NCBI RefSeq assembly: GCF_030272615.1
Contig: NC_081409.1
Location: forward strand, 646,446,468 to 646,510,467
DNA length: 64,000 nt
DNA from: Cryptomeria japonica
Taxonomy: Eukaryota > Streptophyta > Pinopsida > Cupressales > Cupressaceae
Direction: 5' to 3'
Shown here: piece after piece, positions 43,580-53,875 of the stretch
Layout of the letters: the number at the start of each line of letters is the position of its first letter
How positions within the stretch are numbered: position 1 is the first letter of the stretch
Program-made: the position numbers and the translations under genes
Notes under the pieces: generated by a model
Told to the model about the DNA's origin: nothing
What the model saw: only the letters and a program-made list of their open reading frames with translations
The model's database searches: none

Positions 43580-44800
43580 TGTTAGGATAACCGGTGGACA
43601 ACTGAGAGGAGTGGTGAATCAGTTGTTGACAGATTACGAAATTTTAAGCACAAAAAACCTTTTATCGGAATGCATAAACCAAATACCAGAATAGCAGATA
43701 TAATGATTAAGTACAAACATAAATCACAGAATAATTACCATCCATCCATAACACATAACACCAAGATTTGTACGTGGAAAACCCGGTAAAGGGAAAAACC
43801 ATGGTGGGAAGCCTACCCATAGTTAGATAATACTTTTGCAGTAAGTATGTGATTACAATAAGAGGGGTCTACACATGCAGGAAGGCCAATAGCCTATAGC
43901 GCACTGCTCATCACAAAAGGAGCCTCACTTACTATGAAAGAAATACAGACTACAATTCGAAAAGATGAATGAACTGCAAGAATAACATCTCCTATGCCTG
44001 AGTACAGTTCTAGTTAAGCTCAATACCAGAGGTCTTAAACCTCTTACACTAACCCAATTCGATCACCTATGATCGACCAAAACCTATGCATATGATTACA
44101 ACTTTATTCGCACATAGATAATCTCATAACCCACAATCGATGATCTACAAATAGATCTTACATCATATTTATACAAACTCGAGACCTAACCAATTAGGTC
44201 GGCCACCTAAAAGATATTACAATAAATTCGTTACATAATCCCGCAAACCAATGATAAACCAAGTTGGCCTAAGACCAAAACAACATAAACTAATTAATAA
44301 ATCCAACTGGTAACGCATCGGGAGCATCAACTAACACGTTACATAAACTTGTCCATAACCTAGCAGAATATCACCAGACCTAAAATAGGTCACCGTAAGC
44401 CAAATGAAATACCGCCGATCAGCTGAAACATGAACATGGTAACCATCAGTATCCAGATAACCTTCTAGAAGTCGCACCAACACTACTTATCGGATCCATC
44501 AAAAGATCTTCAACAAAGTTCTGTCGGTAAAACCCTTACCGGTAACCAAAAGGCTTACTAGAACAAATGATAGCTTCCGGATCATCAAATCCCAAACCAA
44601 CTGAATGTGATACGCATCAGGAACACATGAATAACCAATCCAAACCAATTCCACAAGCTGGAACATACCGTAGAAGATCTCTAGATCAACATCATAATCC
44701 AACCACTCTACCGAAACTTGGTAGACTGCAAAACAACTAGTGTTCACATCAATGAAAAACATCAATGCAACACATAATCAATTCCTCCAAATTGCCAACA
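43580..44800 (-). repeat. Solo LTR I inserted in J (1221 bp)
   Basis: Plus strand TGTTAGGATAACC...AATTGCCAACA. Flanks gaatg (43575-43579) and aaatg (44801-44805) fit a 5-bp duplication with one change. It contains the reversed module 'gggaaaaaccatggtggga' (43791-43809), a TATA-like sequence on the minus strand near 44160, and a diverged U3 dyad near 44740-44770. No internal region remains. Confidence 0.82.
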
Positions 44801-44979
44801 AAATGTGTGAAGGTATGACTAAGTGTATTGAAATCATAACTCATCATGGTAGTCTGGCGAATCATTGTGCAACTGAAGGTAGTGGAAGATAGCGCATAAG
44901 GATTTAATGCAAGAGGATGGATGAAAAGTTAAAAGAGAATTTTTTGACAAATCTTATCTCATCGTAAATCGAAGAGGCA

Positions 44980-45953
44980 TTGTAAGTGTTGAAGGCGATC
45001 AAGGCAATTAGGGTTTCTTAAAAAAATAATCTAAGTTAAAATCTATTGAATCTGCAATTATGATCACTCTTGTTGTTCATATTGCAACTGAGCATTGCCC
45101 AATATTTGAGAAAACTTTGTATAAGGCGATGGAGGTTGATCTAGTTGATACATTTTTGAGTACATACCCATTGGAGTTGTGTTGGCTGAAGTTATCCGGT
45201 CATACATTCATGTGAATTTTGATGAATTTAGTCACCATGGGAAATTGCTAGATCTGTGGACATAAAAGATGATTGAAAAGAATGATTAGGTAAAACCGGA
45301 ATTCAAAACCTTGGTTGAAATGAAATTAAATACCTAGTATGATTTTCCCAAATTTTTAATGAAGAAAAATGCATTAGATTGGAAATGAGTAGATTCCACA
45401 ATGAGTTCTTATGGTTAGATCAGATCCATCTTATGACTAAGGAAGTAATGAGGGCTATTATGGGTTTGAGTGATTGCGTGGATATTCTTACTATGAGATC
45501 AGTAAGGAACAAGGATGTTATAGACCTGTCAAGAGAAACCCTTGATGAACGCTCTCTATCTATCTCTTTCGTTAAGAACATGGAAGTAAAGTATCTATCA
45601 ATGATGATAGGAAATCAAATCTACTTTACTAATTGGGATTATTCCATTTCTGCCATGACCGTGAACATGGCTTATGAGACAGCTGAGTTTAACAATGATT
45701 TTATCCTTTGCAAAATACTTAGGCATCAATTCCTAGAAAACCTTGCTCAATGCAAAAAGAAGAAACACTCTTTCTTGTATGGAACCCTAGCACTGTGTAT
45801 CTTGTTCTATTTTCTACAAGAGGTTCCTGGTCAAGGAAAAGTGCTTTGGTCACCAGCCAGACCAGTAGGTCACCAAATTGTAGATAGTTTGAGGAGATTT
45901 TTTAATGATACGACAAGAGAAGATGCGTTCACCGCCTATTTATGCCTTTTTGA
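44980..45953 (+). pseudogene. Element J ORF2, N-terminal half
   Basis: From 45379 an open frame of 200 codons carries the ORF2 landmarks: FHNEFLWLDQIHLMTKEVM, AIMGLSD, SLSISFVKNMEVKYLSMMIG, VNMAYETAEF, KKKHSFLYGTLALCILFYFL, QEVPGQGKVLW and ARPVGHQIVDSL. These align by eye with E (GEFLWLD, VRFISMVLG, INSAYEMV, LLVCLMLYF, KEIPG, VGKQL) and G. The upstream part (44980-45378) is broken by stops. The last residues (NMLLRED) are already encoded by F-type LTR sequence, so the frame was cut and joined to that LTR. No enzyme motif is visible. Confidence 0.8.
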
Positions 45954-46443
45954 ACTCAATATGCTGTTGAGAGAAGATTAAACCGACAAAGAGTAGAACC
46001 AGCAGAGAGTAGAATCGACAGAGAGAGAACCAACAGTGAACTAGACAAGAGATCTAGCAAAGAGATTTGAAGAAGTGTTACAAAATCCATTTGTAACGAG
46101 GCTATTAACTTGTAAATGAATATGCTTTGTATTCACTAAGTTGGAGCTCAGTACAAGGGTTGTATCTTGTTGGGTTGGTGCCCTAAATCAAGGGTTGGTG
46201 CTCCTTGGGTTGGTGTCCTGAACATTTCTCACCGAGGTTTTTCCCTTCTTGGGTTTTCCTCATATATGCTGGTGTTATGTGATGTCCTTCTTGTATGAAT
46301 GCATTTGTGTTTAGTCTTCTCACTAACCGGTAAGTTTGCATTGAGTTAGATATGATAACTGGTATGCTCACATAAGATAGTTAAAGGGAAAGTCTGAGAA
46401 CCACTGATTCACCACCCCTCTCAGTGGTGCATTGTGTCTAACA
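45954..46443 (+). repeat. Element F 5' LTR, 3' fragment
   Basis: Aligns with about 50724-51298: 'gttgagagaag', 'ttacaaaatccatttgtaac', 'ctttgtattcact', 'ctccttgggttggtg', 'tttctcaccgaggtttttc', 'ctctcagtggtgcattgtg'. Ends GTCTAACA. Compared with the 3' LTR it lacks a short block before 'tttctcaccgagg'. Confidence 0.9.
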
Positions 46444-46457
46444 ATTGGTATCAGAGC
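46444..46457 (+). promoter_or_regulatory. Element F primer-binding site
   Basis: 'attggtatcagagc', perfect standard Copia-type site next to the LTR. Confidence 0.92.
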
Positions 46458-46579
46458 ATAGGTTCCCAGTAAGGCGAGCTTTCTCTAGCTTGGGTAGATT
46501 CTGGCTTAAGGACACAATGGTTTGTTTAGTGTCAGTCCCTGCACGTAAATATTGTAGTTGTAGAATGAATGGAGGTTCT

Positions 46580-47425
46580 CTGAAATGACCTTGAGAAATG
46601 TCAGGATGAGCTCAAGGTAAGAATGCGGTTTGATAGCAGTAGTGATGCCTTGGACAAAATGTTGAAAATGCAAAAGCATGCCAAGGACACTGAAGGTTTA
46701 GGAAGTGGTGCAGGTGAATGCTCCACCAGCAAGAATGTCCCCCACAATGACATTCTGTTTGTCTCCTCAAATGGAGAAAATAAAGGACAAAGTTTCACAA
46801 TTAAAAATGCTACCCAGAAGAAGGTTGACCTAAATACAACCAGTGAAGACTTGCAGACAAGAATGGAGACCAGTGCTGCAAGAAGAAGGAACACTGCAGA
46901 TCCCAAAGGGAAAGGGAAGATGGGAGAAGATAGCAAAGAAGACCTCCGACCGATAGAGGACAAAAATTGTTGCGACCCACAAGTCAAGACAAATGTGAGA
47001 GAAGAAAGGATCTCCCCATGCATGGCAAAATAAATTTGTAAGTCATATGCCATCCTTCTCCGGCTATTGCTTTGCATGTAATGGTCATGGCCATAGGGAA
47101 GAAGAATGTAGAAAGGGATCTGGAAGGAATAATCTAAGATCTCATAGATTTCATGCATATGGGCAAAATGTATCGAGGAGTTGATACGTGCATTTCCCCT
47201 CTCTCGGTCATGCAAATATTATTTGTTATAAGTGCAATAGAGTTAGCCATAGAGAGTTTAAATCCAAGAAGAGGAACTTGCAGTCATATGAAGGCCAATA
47301 TAGTAACTATGCTCAATAGAGAAATGGATCTAGAGCATATGGAAGTCAGAAACCTGGATGTAACCAATGGAAAAATGTCCCTGTAGGACCTAGAGGCCCA
47401 TCGGTTTTGATTGCTAGTTAGAGCA
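46580..47425 (+). pseudogene. Element F gag remains
   Basis: Open from about 46590 (DLEKCQDELKVRMRF...) through 47030, with SSDALDKMLKMQKHAKDTEG, the same 'xLDxMLKxQK...GLGxxxGECS' wording as the end of the E gag helix. A basic stretch AARRRNTADPKGKGKMGED follows. After a frame change come a zinc knuckle CFACNGHGHREEEC (about 47070-47112) and a decayed CYKCNRVSHREF (about 47225-47265). An upstream stop removes the natural N-terminus. Related to the E/G/H gags but shorter. Confidence 0.75.
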
Positions 47426-48886
47426 ACATGACCAGAAGAAGATGGTCAAACCAGTATGTTAAGAGATTCTCCAATCATGAAGTTGGGATGGATGTTGTGT
47501 GCTACTATAGCACTACTTCCGTTTGTGATGTAGAATCTGGAAATGAAAGGACCCATCAACCGAAGATGGTAAGAGCTGCTCCCAAGATTAAAAATGGGAA
47601 GAAGAATAAAACCAAGCAGGTATGGAGGGAGAAGACCATGGACCGACATTGTGCATTCAATGCATAGGTGATATCTCCTAAGGCACAAAGGAGATGCAGG
47701 ACCTTATGGGGAGTGATACAATGACTATATCATTCACCCCCTTAGTGGAAGAGGACAAATGGAAGAACAAGTTGCTGTCGGTATGTAGGAAGAAAATGAG
47801 AAGATAAGTGTGTGTAATGGCTGCCTTGGTTACACAACTACAAATCAAATTTGTATCACTACTACTGTGTTAATGCATGACAAGTTAACAATTGGAATTA
47901 GATGCCAAGTGGCACAAAATGTCAGGAGCCACAGGTAGTGATGATGAAGAAAAACAGGAAACCGGTATGTGCAGGATGTTGCCAACTTGATTGCTAAAGA
48001 GGTACTTGTAAGTTATGTAAGACAATAAGGTTGGAGATCATTGCATTATCCCCAGTAACATGGAATGGGGAATTTATGTCTCAAGTGGTGTTGATGAAGA
48101 CCTGAATGACATATGTTGTCTCGGTGATTAATCATGCAGGCATGCATGTTTTTGGGCTAACCGGTTTGGTTTATGACTTGATGATAACATTGTATGGCAT
48201 TGTGTACATCCAGGATCATGTCATAGGTAGTGGTGGATATGATGGAACTGAAAGATCATTAGATGATCATATATGCACATCTCAACCGATATATGGTGTT
48301 GAATGGAGCCTCAGTATTGGATCAGACCATAGATGAGGACCTGAGATGTATGACTCAGGGGGAGTTCAAGTGCTTATGATGCAGAGCCAACATGCTTGAA
48401 CTTATGAGGATACTGATTCCCCAAACTGCAGATGATTGAAATTGTTGTAGGAATACCATTAGAATTTCATGGTTAAGGGTATCTACTTGTCACTTGGTTG
48501 GTTGTATTCATAGTACAATCACATTTGATTCTAAAGAAATTTGGGATCAAAAGGGAGGTGATGCAGTTTGATTGGCATATGAGTAGTATTTATAGACACA
48601 TCCTTCTGCAATTGAGTGCTTTAACATATAGTATCAAATTTGCTTGCTCAATTGGTGTCAGTTGATGGTTGAGTCCTCCATCTCAAGTGCTCTAACTTGA
48701 GAAGATGTAACAATTTGTAACAGTAGATACAAGGAGGAGTGGAACCCTGACATTGCCCTTTGCCATTGTTGTCAAAGGGGGAGAAAGATTCTGTAGTATA
48801 CCGCATACTACATGTGTGAGAATCCATGGATTATAGAAAGGGGGAGAAAGACTATGTAGTATCTCAGATACTACAGGAATTAACAT
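47426..48886 (+). other. Element F internal region without recognisable coding
   Basis: Frames are short and broken. An open piece at 48106-48336 (VINHAGMHVFGLTGLVYDLM) has no family I recognise. Near the end are purine tracts 'gtcaaagggggagaaagat' (48772-48790) and 'aaagggggagaaaga', as in the other 3' regions. Confidence 0.5.
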
Positions 48887-48916
48887 CAATGCCAAAGGGG
48901 GAGATTGTTGGCATTG
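48887..48916 (+). promoter_or_regulatory. Element F polypurine tract within a perfect junction hairpin
   Basis: CAATGCCAA (48887-48895), a 12-base loop containing agggggagat, TTGGCATTG (48908-48916): perfect 9-bp arms. The LTR begins at 48906, two bases before the right arm. Best example of the structure in this window. Confidence 0.88.
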
Positions 48917-51298
48917 TGTTGTCATTATTGTCAACTGGTATAGGATGACTACCGATATAAGAGATGTATGTGCAACACTGTCATGGATGAGTACAGGATG
49001 AGATATCTTTGATATCAAGGATGAGATATCTTTGATATCAACTTGTGTTGCAGAACACCGGTAAGGAAAGGATGTCAACTGGTAAGTGTTGTGTTGATGT
49101 GAGTAGTTGCCAACCAACAAGCTCATGACTAGTATACAAGAAGGATGAGAAAGATGCTTGAGCTGTTGTTTGTGATGAAGAGGAGAAATGTTACCTAAAT
49201 CATAGCAACACATGAGGAGAAGGAAGTATAGGTCATCGATATGCTGTGTGAATGCAGAACAACAAGACTCCCACTTGATGAAGATGTAGTCACCATGTGA
49301 AGAGATGACTGACAGTGAATGTGCCTATACCGGATCACATGTGCCTATTTGGAGATATGTTGCATAAATAGGGAAGCCACATGAGTGCATTGCAGGATGC
49401 AAATGACAAGGATTCACTACCACGGGTAAGTGGAACTTCTCTCCTATGATGCATAGTGTGCATCATCGTTCTATGAGATAAGGAAGAAGAGATAAAGGCA
49501 GGTGTTTGAATGCTCACACTGGATCGATCGGTGAACCAAAGGGATGCCTCAAGTGCATGAAATCAGGGATATGGACTGGACCGACAGAGAAGGCATGTTG
49601 AGTTGCCGATACAGATGAAGAGTGATGGGTTTGTCACTTTAACAAACCGGTTGAGATATGGTCCGAGCTGATCAGGAAGAAGGCAAGGTTGAGAGGAAAA
49701 TGGTCGGATTGAAGATGGACTCTGTCGAAGGTTGATGACATGGTGTCATCAAGAGTGTTTACCTGGTATGTAAGTCCACCGGTAATATGGACAAGGTGTA
49801 GATGTAGAAGAGTCGCCATCTAATGAAGATGTGCATAAGGTAGGTTAGCAAGAGTGCTGACCGGTTGAGTGTTCCACCAGAAGAGAAGGAGAGTGCAAGG
49901 TTGATGACAGACTAGTTTGAGGGTTTAACCGATAGGGTTAGTAAGCTGGTAGATGAACTTGGTAATGGAGTTGGTCGGTGATCCCATTCATATCGATAGA
50001 GATGACCTAGCAAAGGTGGATGACGACACAGTTGCCACGTGGAGGTGATGTGGCAAGACCGCAGAGGTCGGTGAAGTGCCGTGTAAAGATAGGTGTTTCT
50101 ACAATTGTGCATTTAATATGGAGCTCGCGATTTGTGGATCGGATAAGAGAAGTACGACTCATGGAAGAATGAATGACAGAGAAAGATCAGGGAATGGTTG
50201 GCACCTGAATCGAAGCAAGAAAATCATATTACAGGAGGACCTCGAAAAGGAAACAACAAAGATATTAATGGCATTTTGATAGAAGTAGGTTGAGATACAA
50301 GGCCGTGTTTGCTAAGTTAAGAAACCATGTATTGGAAGACACGTTAATAGCGGTGATATGCAGATAGCTATGTGGGAGATCAGATTTGATATGATCTGAT
50401 TGGATTTGGTTTTCCTTGAGGTTGATGAGAAAACCCTAACCGCTTGAATTTGAATTGGCTTTTGGTGGGAAAACCAGGTTATAAATATAGAAGCCAAAAT
50501 CGTTGAGTGGTTTTGTTGAAGGACAATGTATTGCCGTTGGATAAGGGAGTGTTGCTGCATGTAAAGATAAATTAGTCAAGTGCTCATCAAGGAGAGACTG
50601 AGTGTGAGGGAGAACCAGGTTGAAGTGTTCAACCGACAACAACAAGAAAATTGACAGTGATTATACCGACAGAGAAGAAGTGTAGAAGATTGCAGAGCAG
50701 ACAACCATAGAACTGGTGGAGAGCAGCAATGTTGTTGAGAGAAGAGTAAACTGACAGAGAGGAAAACCAACAAAGTTTTGAACCAGTAGATAGTAGAACC
50801 GGTAGAGAGAGAACCGACAGTGAACTGGAGAAGAGATCCAACAAAGAGATTTGAAGAAGTGTTACAAAATCCATTTGTAACAAGGCTATTAACTTGTAAA
50901 TGAATATGCTTTGTATTCACTGAGTTGGAGCTCAGTGTAGGGGTTTGTAGCTCCTTGGGTTGGTGCTCCTTGGATCGGTGCTATAAAATCAGGGGCTGGT
51001 GCTCCTTGGGTTGGTGCCCTAAACATTGTAATCATAGATCGATTGTGAGGCTGTATTGGAGCAAAAGTCTCCAACAACATTTCTCACCGAGGTTTTTCGC
51101 TTCATGGGTTTTCCTCCTATATGCTAGTGTTATGTGATGTCCTTCTTGTGTGAATGCATTTGTGTTTAGTCTCCTCACTAACTGGTAAGTCTACATTGAG
51201 TTAGATGTGATAACTGGTATGCTCACATAGGATAGTTAAAGGGAAAAGTTTGAGAACCACTGATTCACCCCCCTCTCAGTGGTGCATTGTGTCTAATA
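48906..51298 (+). repeat. Element F 3' LTR (2393 bp)
   Basis: Starts TGTTGGCATTGTGTTGTC, with a shortened U3 dyad (ttgtcattattgtcaac). Contains a 22-bp direct repeat 'gatgagatatctttgatatcaa' (about 48998-49041), TATA-like 'gttataaatatag' (about 50470), repeats of 'ggtgctccttgg' (50970-51025), and 'gattcacccccctctcag'. Ends TCTAATA. No host-like gene within. Confidence 0.88.
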
Positions 51299-52328
51299 TT
51301 TGTGTGGCTACCGGGCGGTCAAAAGCCCATTGAATCTTGCCAAAACCGGGAATAGAGCCCAAAAAGTAAAATAACAAACAAATAATGAAGGAGCCATACC
51401 AGAAGGTATTCTTTTTGTGTTGCTTGATCTTTTGTAGTGTAGTCATGAGTTCTTTTAACATTACATTGCATAGATCATAATGGGCATCCTCCTTAACCAT
51501 CTGATTTGCCATTAAAATTATATTACCGGAGACAGAGTTTAACTTGTTTGACTCCTAAACCTTATATTCGATAATCACTGCTGCAAAATTTACATCTATT
51601 TCTCTTACATCATCTATCCTCAAAGAACGTCCATCAAAAGTTGTACGAGTGAGTTTATTGAGTTCAGTGTTTGATAACGTCCAGCAAAAGTGTCAGGAAC
51701 GCCTCCAATTTTTTGCAAAAAGGTAATATTCTTGATAGCTTCCTCTGTAATCTTGTACGGTCGGTCCAACTAGATGAATTCTCCGTAAATGTGGCTCAAA
51801 ACATAGCTTACCCATTCAGTCTCATCAAAAGTTGTACGAGTGAGTTTATTGAGTTCAGTGTTTGATAACGTCCATCAAAAGTGCCGGGAACACCTCCGAT
51901 TTTTTGTGAAAAGGTAATATTCTTGATAGCTTCCTTTGTAATCTTGTACGGTCGGTCCAACCAGATGAATTCTCCGTGAATGTGGCTCAAAACATAGCTT
52001 GCCCATTCAGCCTCATCAAAAGTTGGAAAATCCATGAACTGAGTAAAACCCTTTCTCTGCAGGTGTACAAATTCTGGTTTGAGCTGGTTTTCGGTGATTA
52101 GCTTTTAGATGAAAGCACGAGACAACAAATAATCTCCAACTTCTTTGATATCGCAGTGGATATAGGCCCTGATATCATCAGTATGAAGAATTTCGTGATA
52201 AACCTCAAAAATGCACCCAATGGCTCATCCAAAAGAGATTTGTATGGATGTTTCATGAAAATGGGATGAGGGCGGTTCTTAATCTCAACCACCAAAGGAG
52301 TATCAATGCTGGATGAAGATGAAGCCAT
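51299..52328 (-). pseudogene. Element G ORF2, N-terminal part
   Basis: Starts MASSSSSIDTPLVVEIKNRP at 52328, matching the start of E ORF2. Landmarks: IKNRPHPIF, IHGEFIWLDRPYKITKEAIK (51808-52035), then after a duplicated block KKNTFWYGSFIICLLFYF, LGSIPGFGKIQWAF and DRPVATQI (to 51299), where the F LTR takes over. A frameshift near 52200, a stop near 52110, the 190-bp duplication and further stops break the frame. The parallel with E (KRPRPVFKI, YGEFLWLD, CLMLYFTKEIPG) supports a common protein. Confidence 0.8.
51632..52012. repeat. Tandem duplication of 190-191 bp inside G ORF2
   Basis: Copies 51632-51822 and 51823-52012, each starting 'catcaaaagttg'; the same 12 bases also follow the second copy at 52013. 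The 12-base direct repeat suggests slippage or unequal exchange at microhomology. The copies differ at a handful of positions. Confidence 0.9.
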
Positions 52329-52739
52329 TATTACCAAGCACGGAAACTAGGGTTTCTGCAAACATGAAAATACCTTGAAAAGCTGTCAGGAGATCAAATT
52401 GCCTTGAAAGAAATTGCTCCCTCAAATCGCCTTAGACTCTGAAATGCTTGGGAATTCACTTGTTTGAATGCTCAATCGATGTATGAAGAAATAACTTAAC
52501 CTTTTCCCTTTTATCTCCATTAACCCTAATTCTTCATTGTAATAAATATTGTTGGGAAGTATTACCGGTTCACATAGTTTGTGAGTCAGTTCCGGTAAAC
52601 ACCTGAAATCTCCCGAGTAACCATCTGCAAGCAGAATTTTTTGACTAGAGACCTAGCATGATCTTCAATGATTTTCCTACCCCTAACACCGAGTGCTTTA
52701 GTTACCAGTTGTATCTGTTGCCGGTGTAGGACCCGATGA

Positions 52740-53807
52740 CTCTATCAGTTATTCTTCATGTGGTATATCAGATCTTCTTACCCATCTCATCTCATGTTGC
52801 TTCCTGATGTCTTCCACTTTTTCTTTTCCCTTCTCATCTACATTTCCATTAGTTGTCAGTGGGTTCTTACTTCTGCAATATTTAGCAATGTGCCCAATCT
52901 TGTTGCATGCATAACAAACAATATTGTTTTTCTGTATTGCCTTATTAACTCCTTGATTTACTTGATTTCCTTTTGATTTGCATTGGTGAGCTATATGTCC
53001 AAATCTACTACATGCATGACATCTTACATTTCCAAAAGCAGTGAATGATGCATTATTCTGATTATTCGTATTTATGCACTGACTAGCTATATGACCATAT
53101 TTATTGCAAATAAAGAATGTACCATTGAATTTGTGAGCATTAGGTTGTCTTACCGGTGATTTTTGGTTCCGCCTGACATGATTCTACTTTTGTCCAGATG
53201 ATTGATCTTCTTGTGCAGTACCAGAGCTTTCTCTTTCTTCATAACCAAGACCTCTTTTGTCATTAGCATCTCTCTGATTCTTCAGGAGCTCATCAAGTTT
53301 GGCAGAGCTATCCTTGTACTTGTCCTTGTACTCATTTGCAATAACCAAATCATCCCTCATGATTATAATCTCTCTTTCAAGTTCCTGTTCATTGTTCTGG
53401 GACTAGGTCAACTCATGTTTCAGAATATCATTCTCATGCGTCAATCTATTGCATTCCTCAGATCTATCCTTCAACACTTGAGCTAGGTTTTCTTCATTTT
53501 TCTTTATATCCTCAATCTGCTTGCACATCCTCATAGTTAGGGCTTGCATCTCATTCTTCAAGACAGTGTTCTCCTGAGTAAGTTTCTGACAATGATCCTT
53601 CAAAGCATCGTTCTCATCACTGTTTTGATTTTGCAATTGATCACAAAGTTCCCTTCTCTTAGCCTTGGCAACTGAAAGCTTTCCTTGCAATGAATTGATG
53701 TGTTCATGGGATTTCTTCAATTCATTTTTCAGTTTATTGTTCTCCATCTGCTCATTATCAAGATCCTCTAGAGCAAGTCTAAGTTGCTGCTACTGACCAG
53801 TTTGCAT
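52740..53807 (-). pseudogene. Element G gag-like coiled-coil/zinc-knuckle protein
   Basis: ATG at 53807 (MQTGQ then a stop), LALEDLDNEQMENNKLKNEL, and a long heptad helix with KEDIxKNEENLA-type repeats (53747-53280). Linker NQKSPVRQPNAHKFNG, then zinc knuckles: FFICNKYGHIASQC (first Cys to Phe), CHACSRFGHIAHQC (intact), CYACNKIGHIAKYC (intact), between 53130 and 52860. It ends in a basic and acidic tail. Very close to the H gag (shared CDQLQNQ, NEMQxLTxRM, KKNEENLA). Two or more stops. Confidence 0.85.
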
Positions 53808-53861
53808 TGATTACAAATTTTGGATCTTACTCAAGTGGTTAAACTTCTTTTGAGGAACAAA

Positions 53862-53875
53862 CCTCTGATACCGAT
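53862..53875 (-). promoter_or_regulatory. Element G primer-binding site
   Basis: The minus strand reads atcggtatcagagg, 12 of 14 bases as in the standard site, directly inside the LTR. Confidence 0.85.

Larger units (their letters stand above)
40324..45953 (+). mobile_element. Non-autonomous element J (gag + ORF2), 3' truncated
   Basis: 5' LTR begins TGTTGGCATG at 40324 and ends ATTCAACA at 42558, interrupted by an F-family LTR. PBS at 42559, coiled-coil/four-knuckle gag (42623-43515), a minus-strand solo LTR insertion (43580-44800), then ORF2 to about 45953, where it runs directly into an F-type LTR. No 3' LTR or PPT of its own. Same gag-ORF2 plan as E, with no pol motifs. Confidence 0.8.
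45954..51298 (+). mobile_element. Non-autonomous LTR element F (gag only, very long LTR)
   Basis: 5' LTR fragment 45954-46443, PBS, 2.46-kb internal region with zinc-knuckle gag remains, PPT, and a full 3' LTR 48906-51298 (2393 bp). The LTR is nearly as long as the internal region. No protease, integrase, RT, RNase H or clear ORF2 landmark is seen. The 5' LTR lacks its first ~1.8 kb, replaced by J sequence, so a left target duplication cannot be tested. The right end (TCTAATA, a mutated TCTAACA) abuts element G. Confidence 0.85.

Noticed and set aside
46601-47215. 204-codon minus-strand frame over the F gag
   Set aside because: It is antisense to the plus-strand gag with its zinc knuckle; it shows no family features.
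50576-50920. Minus-strand hydrophobic frames of 84-114 codons
   Set aside because: They lie within the F LTR, overlap each other, and translate repeated 'gacagagag' purine-rich sequence in antisense.
45954-51298. F as a clean insertion between J and G
   Set aside because: The left LTR is truncated and no target duplication can pair with the bases at 51299-51303, so a simple insertion cannot be claimed.
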